Shown piece after piece: positions 1 through 6,698 of a stretch of 64,000 bases of DNA; the stretch's first letter is position 1, and every line of letters begins with the position of its first letter. Source of the stretch: Flavobacterium plurextorum (GTDB lineage: Bacteria > Bacteroidota > Bacteroidia > Flavobacteriales > Flavobacteriaceae); contig NZ_MUHD01000032.1 of NCBI RefSeq assembly GCF_002217395.1, forward strand, positions 1 through 64,000, in the 5' to 3' direction. The translations under genes were made by a program, and so were the position numbers. The notes below the pieces were generated by a model, which was given only the letters and a program-made list of their open reading frames with translations, searched no databases and was not told where the DNA came from.

Positions 1-2228
1 ACGCTGCAGGCTGTACTTCAGGATATTCTGACAATATTGTTGTGTCGAATTTTATTTGTGCCGTTACAGAAACAACAGCTTCAATCAATGGATTTACAGG
101 CGGAACAACTCCAGCCTTAACATCAAACGATAAATTAAACGGAGCTGCTGTTGTAATAGGTACAAACCCTGGAGAAGTAAAACTGACTCCAGTAGATGTT
201 CCAACCGGATTAACGCTGAATGCAGACGGTACTGTAACAGTTGCGGCGAACACTCCTGCAAAAAATTATGATGTAATCTACAAAATCTGTGAAGTAAACA
301 ATCCGACAAACTGTGATGAAGTAACTTCAATTGTAGTGGTAGGACAGCCTGTAATTGATGCCGTTACAGAAACAACAGCTTCAATCAATGGATTTACAGG
401 CGGAACAACTCCAGCCTTAACATCAAACGATAAATTAAACGGAGCTGCTGTTGTAATAGGTACAAACCCTGGAGAAGTAAAACTGACTCCAGTAGATGTT
501 CCAACCGGATTAACGCTGAATGCAGACGGAACGGTAACAGTTGCACCGAACACTCCGGCAGGAAATTATAATTTGACCTACAAAATATGCGAAGTAACCA
601 ATCCAGACAATTGTGATGAAGTAACTTCAATTGTAGTAGTAGGCAAACCAGCAATTGACGCCATAACTGAGAGAACTATTGAGATTAATGGCAGCACGGG
701 TGGAACAACTCCATCGTTAATATTAAATGATATACTAAACGGAGTTCCAGTTGTTATTAAAAATAGTAATGGCGGAGTAATCTTGACAAGTGTAAATGTT
801 ACTGCAGGATTGACATTAAATGCAGACGGAACTGTGAAAGTGAATGCAGGAACGCCAATAGGAATCTATGAGATTGAATATACAATTTGCGAATATTTAA
901 ATCCAACAAACTGCGCTACTATCAAAAGTTATATTCCGGTAGTTGGAGGAGTTTTAAAAGCAAATGATGATAATGGAGGAACCATCGATACTAATAAAGG
1001 AGAAAAACCAAACGTAAACATCTTTAAGAATGATATGCTTAATGGTTTAGCAGTAACTCCTTCAGCTGTTATTTTGACTACAGTAGTTTCAAATCCTAAT
1101 TTAATTTTAAAAGCGGATGGATCGATAGAAGTAAAAGATGGAACTCCAGTTGGAGATTATGAATTAACTTACCAAATTTGTGAAGTCTTAAATCCAACTA
1201 ATTGCAGTCAGGCAAAAGTGAAAGTTTCAGTTGAAAATAGCGTTGATCCAGATCCTCCAGTTTCAAAAATTGTACTTGGAAACGATCAAGGTATTGCAGA
1301 TGGAATAAATGGCTCACTTGAATTTGTTAACGTTTTAGACAATGATTTCTTGAATGATAAGCTAATAAGTTCTTTAGATATTGTAATTACTAATATATCA
1401 AAAAGTCCATATTTTGAATTTAATTCGGATGGAACTGTAAATATGAAACCAAATACACCTGGTGGAAATTATACAATTGCGTACCAAGTTTGCGAAAAAG
1501 CAGATTCATCTAATTGCAGTACAGGAATGTTAAATGTTTTTGTTGAAGTTCCAGAAATTGCACTTGTTAAAACAGCTGTATTCAACGATGAAAATGGTAA
1601 TGGAGTTGCTAATGCAGGAGAAACAATTACCTATAGATTTGTAGTAACAAATACAGGAAATGTTCCATTGAAAGGAGTTATGATTAATGATCCTTTAGTT
1701 GGTGTTAAAGTTTTTGGTCAAGCAATTGATTTAAATGTAAACGAATCTAATGACACCAATTTTACAGCGGAATACAAGATAACACAAGCCGACATAAATC
1801 GCGGAAGTGTAAGTAACCAAGCAACTGTAAAAGGTAGCAGTGCAAAAGGAGTTGTAGTTGAAGATGCTTCTGACGATGCAAGTCTTACAGGAGATAAACC
1901 AACTGTTTTAGGACTAACAGGATGTGTGATAAAAGTCTTTAATGCTTTCTCTCCAAATGGAGACGCTAAAAATTCAAGATTCTACATCCAAGGATTAGAG
2001 TGTTACCCTAATAATACAGTAGAGATCTACAACAGATGGGGAGTATTAGTTTTCGATATTGATCGTTACAATAATGAAGATCGAGTATTTACAGGATTTT
2101 CACAAGGACGTACAACGATTAAAGAATCTAATGGATTGCCAGTAGGAACTTATTTTTATATTATTAAATATAATGATAGCGATTCTACTCCTCATGAACT
2201 TTCAGGTTATTTATATCTTAATAAATAA
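1..2228 (+). CDS. T9SS-exported repeat adhesin with type-B C-terminal sorting domain (5' truncated by window)
   Basis: The reading frame is open from the left edge, so the N-terminus lies outside the window. An internal GTG at 42 is not the true start. The visible 740 residues hold at least five tandem Ig/cadherin-like repeats of about 100 residues, recognisable by LNADGTV, GTPxGxY and ICExxNPTNC. A DUF11-like domain follows at about 1557-1900 (NGNGVANAGETITYRFVVTN). The C-terminus, from about 1921, matches the gliding-motility-associated type-B domain, with FSPNGD, YNRWGVLVF and GTYFYIIKY. This family is moved across the outer membrane by the T9SS and displayed on the cell surface, usually with a PorP/SprF partner, which is the next gene. 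Its ligand cannot be read from the sequence. SprB-like adhesion or gliding is an inference. Confidence 0.88.
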   Translation, partial: AAGCTSGYSDNIVVSNFICAVTETTASINGFTGGTTPALTSNDKLNGAAVVIGTNPGEVKLTPVDVPTGLTLNADGTVTVAANTPAKNYDVIYKICEVNNPTNCDEVTSIVVVGQPVIDAVTETTASINGFTGGTTPALTSNDKLNGAAVVIGTNPGEVKLTPVDVPTGLTLNADGTVTVAPNTPAGNYNLTYKICEVTNPDNCDEVTSIVVVGKPAIDAITERTIEINGSTGGTTPSLILNDILNGVPVVIKNSNGGVILTSVNVTAGLTLNADGTVKVNAGTPIGIYEIEYTICEYLNPTNCATIKSYIPVVGGVLKANDDNGGTIDTNKGEKPNVNIFKNDMLNGLAVTPSAVILTTVVSNPNLILKADGSIEVKDGTPVGDYELTYQICEVLNPTNCSQAKVKVSVENSVDPDPPVSKIVLGNDQGIADGINGSLEFVNVLDNDFLNDKLISSLDIVITNISKSPYFEFNSDGTVNMKPNTPGGNYTIAYQVCEKADSSNCSTGMLNVFVEVPEIALVKTAVFNDENGNGVANAGETITYRFVVTNTGNVPLKGVMINDPLVGVKVFGQAIDLNVNESNDTNFTAEYKITQADINRGSVSNQATVKGSSAKGVVVEDASDDASLTGDKPTVLGLTGCVIKVFNAFSPNGDAKNSRFYIQGLECYPNNTVEIYNRWGVLVFDIDRYNNEDRVFTGFSQGRTTIKESNGLPVGTYFYIIKYNDSDSTPHELSGYLYLNK
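59..229 (+). repeat. 171-bp direct repeat, copy 1, inside the adhesin gene
   Basis: Bases 59-229 are identical to 359-529, with a period of exactly 300 bp (100 codons). Flanking parts of the same unit are diverged, for example gcggcgaacactcctgca in copy 1 against gcaccgaacactccggca in copy 2. Perfect identity including wobble positions points to recent duplication or gene conversion. Confidence 0.95.
359..529 (+). repeat. 171-bp direct repeat, copy 2, inside the adhesin gene
   Basis: Second copy of the 59-229 segment, in the same frame and 300 bp downstream. The next unit, from about 659, is only distantly similar at DNA level, so the homogenised stretch is confined to these two neighbouring units. 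Confidence 0.95.
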
Positions 2229-2235
2229 AAAATAC

Positions 2236-2266
2236 AAACGGCTTAGTCTTGAGCTAAGCCGTTTTT
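2236..2266 (+). terminator. Rho-independent terminator after the adhesin gene
   Basis: Perfect 11-bp stem (aaacggcttag / ctaagccgttt) with a 7-nt loop and a T-run. It lies 8 nt after the adhesin stop and 14 nt before the next start. It may thin transcription into the sprF-like gene rather than end the operon. Confidence 0.85.
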
Positions 2267-2280
2267 AAAACTCTTTTTAA

Positions 2281-3186
2281 ATGAAAAAATTAAGCTTAAT
2301 TTTTATATTTTTTTCTGCTGTAGGGTTTGCACAGCAAGATGCACAGTATACACAATACATGTATAACACCATTAATATAAATCCAGCATATGCCGGTTCA
2401 CGCGGAGCAATGAGTGTCTTCGGCTTGTATCGTACACAATGGGTTGGACTTGATGGTGCACCAGAAACCAGCAGTTTTTCATTAAATACACCATTAAACA
2501 ATAGCAATTTAGGAATAGGTGTTTCGCTTGTAAATGATAAAATTGGACCTACAAACGAGAATACTTTATCGGCAGATATGTCTTATACAGTACCAACATC
2601 AAATACCTTCAAACTTTCATTTGGAATTAAAGCTACAGCCAATTTATTCAACCTAGATATAAACAAACTTAATCCCGAAGATCAAGGAGATCCTCAGTTT
2701 CAAGATTTAAATAGTAAATTTTCGCCTAATATTGGAGCAGGAGTTTATTGGCACTCAGACAAAGCTTATGTTGGATTGTCGATTCCTAATTTCATAGAGA
2801 CAAACAGATATAATGATAACGACGTAGCAATTTTCAAAGAAAAGATCAACTACTATTTCATGGCAGGTTATGTTTTCGATCTTAATTATTATGTCAAGTT
2901 TAAGCCGGCTGTCCTTACCAAGATGGTTGAAGGTGCTCCATTACAAATTGATTTATCAGGAAATTTTATGTTCAACGATAAATTCGTTGCCGGAATAGCT
3001 TATAGATGGAGTGCTTCCATTAGTGCAATGGCAGGTTTTCAGGTTACCGATGGAATGTATATAGGTTATGCTTATGATCGTGAAACCACTAAATTAAATA
3101 ATTATAACTCAGGTTCTCACGAGATATTCCTGCGTTTCGAATTCTTTAATAATTACAGTCGTATAACCTCACCAAGATTCTTTTAA
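2281..3186 (+). CDS. PorP/SprF family type IX secretion membrane protein
   Basis: A 301-residue protein with a signal peptide (MKKLSLIFIFFSAVGFAQQ) and the family hallmark YTQYMYNTININPAYAGSRG soon after cleavage. An outer-membrane beta-barrel of alternating short strands follows, ending in an aromatic residue. PorP/SprF proteins are needed for secretion or surface attachment of type-B sorted T9SS substrates, and each is commonly encoded next to its adhesin, as here. The following gene starts 13 nt after its stop, so the two are almost certainly co-transcribed. Assignment to SprF itself rather than a paralogue is not possible from this window. Confidence 0.9.
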   Translation: MKKLSLIFIFFSAVGFAQQDAQYTQYMYNTININPAYAGSRGAMSVFGLYRTQWVGLDGAPETSSFSLNTPLNNSNLGIGVSLVNDKIGPTNENTLSADMSYTVPTSNTFKLSFGIKATANLFNLDINKLNPEDQGDPQFQDLNSKFSPNIGAGVYWHSDKAYVGLSIPNFIETNRYNDNDVAIFKEKINYYFMAGYVFDLNYYVKFKPAVLTKMVEGAPLQIDLSGNFMFNDKFVAGIAYRWSASISAMAGFQVTDGMYIGYAYDRETTKLNNYNSGSHEIFLRFEFFNNYSRITSPRFF

Positions 3187-3199
3187 ATCCCCTCCAAAG

Positions 3200-5137
3200 A
3201 TGAGCATTAAACAAATAATTTGTATCCTTTTTTTAGGACTTACAGTTCTAAAAATAAGTGCGCAAAACTCAAACCAAAATAAAGCAGACAAAGATTATAT
3301 CCAATATGCTTATGTAGACGCGATCGCGACTTATGAAAAAGTGGCCGAAAAAGGATATAAAGATGAAAAAATGTTTCAGAGACTTGGTAATTCCTATTAT
3401 TTTAATGGTGAATTGACCAAAGCTGTTAAATGGTACGATGAACTTTTTGCTATGAATACAGAGCAAGAACCAGAATATTATTACCGTTACGCTCAAGCCT
3501 TAAAAGCAAAAGGAGATTACACAGCAGCGGATAAAATTCTTGAAGCATTTACTGAAAAAGTAAAAACAGATAAAAGAGGAATATTATTCGAAAACAACAA
3601 AAATTACCTCGAAAAAATAAAAAGTAATTCAGGACGATTTGAAATTGCCGATGCAGGAATCAATTCGACTCAAACCGATTACGGAACTTCTTTTTTAGGC
3701 AATAAAATTGTTTTTGCATCAGCAAGAGATACAGGCGGAGTTGTAAAAAAAACATTTAAATGGACCAATAAAACCTTTACCAATTTATATGAAGCTGAGT
3801 TGAAAGCCGATGGAACAATTGGAAAGCCTGAACGATTTGAAAAAAAGATAAACTCTAAGTTTAACGAATCGACACCTGTCTTTACAAAAGATGGTAAAAC
3901 AATGTATTTTACAAGAAATAATTTTCTTGATGGTAAAAGAGGGAGAAACGGACAAAAAGTTACATTGTTAAAACTGTATAAAGCGGATTTTGTAAATGGG
4001 AAATGGCAGAATATTACCGAACTTCCATTTAATAGTGATCAATACAGCACGGCGCATCCAGCCTTAAGCAATGATGAAACCATATTGTATTTTGCATCAG
4101 ATATGCCAGGTACATTAGGTCAGTCAGATTTGTATAAAGTAGCGATCAATAGTGACGGCAGTTTTGCAAAACCAGAAAATTTAGGTAAAACAATCAATAC
4201 AGAAGGACGAGAAACTTTTCCATTTATCTCAGGAGATAATGAGTTGTATTTTGCCAGTGATGGTCAGCCCGGTTTAGGCGGACTTGATGTTTATGTTTCT
4301 AAAATTAATAACGATGGAACTTTTTCGGAAGCACAAAACATTGGCGCTCCAATAAACGGAAAGCAAGATGATTTTGCTTTTGTTATCGATAGTAAAAACA
4401 GAAACGGTTTTTTCTCTTCTAATCGAGAAGGCGGAATTGGAAATGATGATATTTACAGATTTACAGAAATTAAAAAAATACTTTGCCAGCAAATTTTAAA
4501 AGGCACAACAGCCGACTTAGAAACTGGTAAAACGATCGAAAATGCAAAAGTGACTTTACTTGATGCAAACTTTAATATAAAAGATCAAGTAGTTTCAGAC
4601 GCAAATGGAATTTACAAATTTGCTGTAGATTGTGCTAAAAACTATTATGTAAAAGCAGAAAAACAAGATTACGAAACTAAAGAAGCCGCAGTTACTATAA
4701 AAGAGCAAACAGGTGAAACAAATCTTGATATAATGTTAGAAAAGCGAAACAAGCCTATTAATGTAGGAACTGATTTAGCTAAAACACTCGACATTCCAAT
4801 TATCTATTTTGATTTAGACAAATCAGTTATTCGTAAAGATGCAGCATTCGAATTAGAAAAAATTCTTGTCGTAATGCAGCAATATCCTAAAATGAAAATA
4901 GACGTTCGATCTCATACAGATAGCCGTCAAACGGTAAAATATAATATGGCCTTATCAGATAAAAGAGCTAAATCGACTGTACAATGGCTTATAAAAAATG
5001 GTATTGCATCAGATCGATTAACCGGAAAAGGTTTTGGTGAAAGCCAATTAGTGAACAAATGTTCAGATGGTGTGCCATGTACCGAAAAAGAACATCAGCA
5101 AAACAGACGAAGTGAGTTTATAATCACAAGTATGTAA
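3200..5137 (+). CDS. PorE-like OmpA-family protein (TPR, propeller, CarboxypepD_reg, OmpA)
   Basis: A 645-residue secreted protein with signal peptide MSIKQIICILFLGLTVLKIS. N-terminal TPR-like helices (about 25-120) are followed by PD40/WD40-like propeller repeats (about 150-425; STAHPALSNDETILYFASD, GGLDVYVSK, GGIGNDDIYRF). A carboxypeptidase-regulatory-like beta-sandwich (about 430-515) and a C-terminal OmpA-like peptidoglycan-binding domain (about 530-645; IIYFDLDKSVIR, NRRSEFIITS) complete it. This domain order is that of T9SS PorE. It likely anchors the adhesin/SprF apparatus to peptidoglycan in the periplasm. It is the last gene of the adhesin-SprF-OmpA unit and is followed by a terminator. 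Confidence 0.87.
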   Translation: MSIKQIICILFLGLTVLKISAQNSNQNKADKDYIQYAYVDAIATYEKVAEKGYKDEKMFQRLGNSYYFNGELTKAVKWYDELFAMNTEQEPEYYYRYAQALKAKGDYTAADKILEAFTEKVKTDKRGILFENNKNYLEKIKSNSGRFEIADAGINSTQTDYGTSFLGNKIVFASARDTGGVVKKTFKWTNKTFTNLYEAELKADGTIGKPERFEKKINSKFNESTPVFTKDGKTMYFTRNNFLDGKRGRNGQKVTLLKLYKADFVNGKWQNITELPFNSDQYSTAHPALSNDETILYFASDMPGTLGQSDLYKVAINSDGSFAKPENLGKTINTEGRETFPFISGDNELYFASDGQPGLGGLDVYVSKINNDGTFSEAQNIGAPINGKQDDFAFVIDSKNRNGFFSSNREGGIGNDDIYRFTEIKKILCQQILKGTTADLETGKTIENAKVTLLDANFNIKDQVVSDANGIYKFAVDCAKNYYVKAEKQDYETKEAAVTIKEQTGETNLDIMLEKRNKPINVGTDLAKTLDIPIIYFDLDKSVIRKDAAFELEKILVVMQQYPKMKIDVRSHTDSRQTVKYNMALSDKRAKSTVQWLIKNGIASDRLTGKGFGESQLVNKCSDGVPCTEKEHQQNRRSEFIITSM

Positions 5138-5143
5138 TTTTAT

Positions 5144-5178
5144 AAAAGACCTTTCTAAATTTTAGTAAGGTCTTTTTT
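5144..5178. terminator. Bidirectional terminator between convergent genes
   Basis: Stem aaaagacctt / aaggtctttt with a 13-nt loop, T-run on the plus side and A-run on the minus side. It sits between the stop of the PorE-like gene and the minus-strand stop at 5177. Confidence 0.8.
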
Positions 5179-5515
5179 ATTGGCAGACATTATTAGGATG
5201 TTCAATGAACAGCTCACTAATTTCGCTTAAAAATTCAAACTCATGCAAAGGAAACATTTCCAATACCTGTTCTAAAATTAAAGACACATTTATTTGATCT
5301 CGGTTGGTCGTCGAAATTTTATGAGCATCATGATCCAGTGCCAAAACACACATTTTAATCATATTGGTTATAACACAGCCTAGTTCATAATAATTGGCAA
5401 ATTTAATTTGAGCTACATTAGTTTCTGTTTTGTCCTCAGATGGTTTTAGAGTGCGAAAGTATGACGTAATTAATTTTTTAAGGCGTTCTAAATTCTTAAT
5501 TTCTGTTGTCTCCAT
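5177..5515 (-). CDS. Hypothetical 112-residue alpha-helical protein
   Basis: I do not recognise this family. The product is small, acidic and soluble, with no signal peptide and no convincing membrane segment. Predicted helices alternate with hydrophobic heptads (ITSYFRTLKPSEDKTE; INVSLILEQVLEMF; FEFLSEISELF). A TAnnTTTG -7 box lies 32 nt ahead of the ATG. A perfect palindrome sits just upstream of that box, where a repressor would overlap the promoter. The divergent neighbour is a small XRE-type regulator, so regulation by that protein is a reasonable guess. A cytoplasmic accessory role is possible but nothing in the sequence fixes a function. Confidence 0.7.
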   Translation of the reverse strand: METTEIKNLERLKKLITSYFRTLKPSEDKTETNVAQIKFANYYELGCVITNMIKMCVLALDHDAHKISTTNRDQINVSLILEQVLEMFPLHEFEFLSEISELFIEHPNNVCQ

Positions 5516-5546
5516 GATAGTATTTTGTTTTTTTTTAGATAAAAAT

Positions 5547-5554
5547 CAAATGTA
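5547..5554 (-). promoter_or_regulatory. -7 promoter box (TACATTTG) of the 112-residue gene
   Basis: Minus-strand TACATTTG matches the Bacteroidota TAnnTTTG consensus, 32 nt ahead of the ATG at 5515. The region where a -33 TTG would lie is occupied by the palindrome at 5569-5588. Confidence 0.55.
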
Positions 5555-5568
5555 CGAAAAACTTTAAA

Positions 5569-5588
5569 TAACATACTATAGTATGTTA
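5569..5588. promoter_or_regulatory. Perfect 20-bp palindrome, probable operator
   Basis: TAACATACTATAGTATGTTA is its own reverse complement. It lies in the 118-bp divergent gap, 14 bp upstream of the minus-strand -7 box and 45 bp ahead of the XRE-type gene. Position and perfect symmetry suggest a binding site for a dimeric regulator, most simply the adjacent XRE protein. Confidence 0.6.
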
Positions 5589-5633
5589 AAAAGAATAAAT
5601 AGAAAACGCAAATTGTCTGAAATTAAAAGATAG

Positions 5634-5849
5634 GTGGATAAGTCAGAAGATTTAAAGCGTTTAGGAGTTCGGATTAGAGAACTGAGGATTGCTAGAGGAT
5701 TGTCACAAGCTAAGTTGGGATTATTGATATTTAAAGATCAGCAATCGATACATAAAGTTGAAGCGGGTAAATTCAATCCTACATATCTTTATTTGCTTGC
5801 ATTGTCAAAAGGTTTAGAAGTATCTATAAAAGAATTACTTGATTTTTAA
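5634..5849 (+). CDS. Small XRE-family helix-turn-helix transcriptional regulator
   Basis: A 71-residue protein that is almost entirely one HTH_3/Cro-C1 domain. LGVRIRELRIARGLSQAKLG forms helices 1-2, and DQQSIHKVEAGKFNPTYLYL covers the recognition helix and its successor. There is no effector domain, as in small repressors and toxin-antitoxin or restriction controllers. The start must be the GTG at 5634, because an in-frame TAG lies directly before it. The only neighbour sharing its control region is the divergent 112-residue gene. Autoregulation through the palindrome at 5569-5588 is inferred. Confidence 0.85.
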   Translation: MDKSEDLKRLGVRIRELRIARGLSQAKLGLLIFKDQQSIHKVEAGKFNPTYLYLLALSKGLEVSIKELLDF

Positions 5850-5876
5850 TAACTGAAACTAATTCGAAGTAAAAAT

Positions 5877-5912
5877 AAAAGCCTTTTTCTAAATTTAGAA
5901 AAAGGCTTTTTT
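5877..5912 (+). terminator. Rho-independent terminator after the XRE gene
   Basis: Perfect 17-bp inverted repeat (aaaagcctttttctaaa and its complement) followed by T residues, 28 nt after the XRE stop. The remaining 200 nt up to the CBS gene are AT-rich with no other feature seen. Confidence 0.85.
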
Positions 5913-6113
5913 ATATAAAGAAGTAAACGTTAAAAAAGCGGATTATTCCTAAAAAAGCATCAAAAAAAGAATCCTTTCTTAATGGATCATTTTAGAAATT
6001 TAAAATTTGATGTATAATGTTTAAAATGAATGTGTTGTGTTTTTAAAATGTAACGTTAGAAGTAAATAGTGTGCGATTTTTTTTTAACTTTATAAATCTA
6101 AAATTTTTCAGAT

Positions 6114-6539
6114 ATGACTGTAGATCAAATACTAAACGCAAAAGGTAAAAATGTTTATTCGGTACATTCAACAACAACAGTTTATGAAGCTTTGAAAGTA
6201 ATGGGCGAAAAAAACATAGGAGCAATCCTTGTTATTGACGAAAATGACTTAAAAGGAATTTTATCTGAAAGGGATTATGCTCGAAAAATTGTTTTAAAAG
6301 ATAAATCTTCCAAAGAAACCCTTGTACATGAAATCATGGAAAGCAATGTTTTTTCGGTAAAATTATCTAATAATATCGAGGATTGTATGGAGTTAATGAG
6401 TTCAAAAAGAATTAGACATCTCCCAGTTTTAGAAAACGAAATTGTAGTAGGAATAATTTCGATCAGCGATGTGGTAAAAGCTGTTATCGAAATTCAAAAA
6501 GATACCATCAATCACTTAAATTCCTATATCTCACAGTAA
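6114..6539 (+). CDS. CBS-domain protein (two CBS motifs)
   Basis: A 141-residue cytoplasmic protein made only of a CBS pair (Bateman module). The first motif covers about residues 8-60 (TVYEALKVMGEKNIGAILVI), the second about 72-130 (NIEDCMELMSSKRIRHLPVL). It has no catalytic domain. Such stand-alone modules bind adenine nucleotides and regulate partners by binding, but the partner cannot be inferred here. It is transcribed alone, flanked by terminators on both sides. Confidence 0.9.
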   Translation: MTVDQILNAKGKNVYSVHSTTTVYEALKVMGEKNIGAILVIDENDLKGILSERDYARKIVLKDKSSKETLVHEIMESNVFSVKLSNNIEDCMELMSSKRIRHLPVLENEIVVGIISISDVVKAVIEIQKDTINHLNSYISQ

Positions 6540-6567
6540 ACTAATTTTATTTAATATACCTTCTTAG

Positions 6568-6598
6568 ATAGTCCATTTTTCTATGGGCTATTTTTTTG
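6568..6598 (+). terminator. Rho-independent terminator after the CBS gene
   Basis: Stem atagtccat / atgggctat (one G-U pair), 6-nt loop and a run of seven T residues, 28 nt after the CBS stop. Confidence 0.75.
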
Positions 6599-6665
6599 TC
6601 TTTCTTATATTTAACAATTTAACAAAAGAAAGTGGTAAAAACATACCTTTTTAAGCTAAGACTTA

Positions 6666-6673
6666 TATCTTTG
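6666..6673 (+). promoter_or_regulatory. -7 promoter box (TATCTTTG) of the malic enzyme gene
   Basis: TATCTTTG matches TAnnTTTG and ends 25 nt before the ATG at 6699. No clear -33 TTG is visible. Confidence 0.5.
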
Positions 6674-6698
6674 TAAGCTAGAATAAAAGCTAAAAAAA

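Noticed and set aside
59..529. Direct repeats considered as a CRISPR array
   Set aside because: Only two long in-frame copies, no short spacers and no cas genes.
94..654. Minus-strand reading frames inside the adhesin repeats
   Set aside because: They mirror the repeated coding strand, are Leu-rich with no domain or promoter, and lie within a clear adhesin frame.
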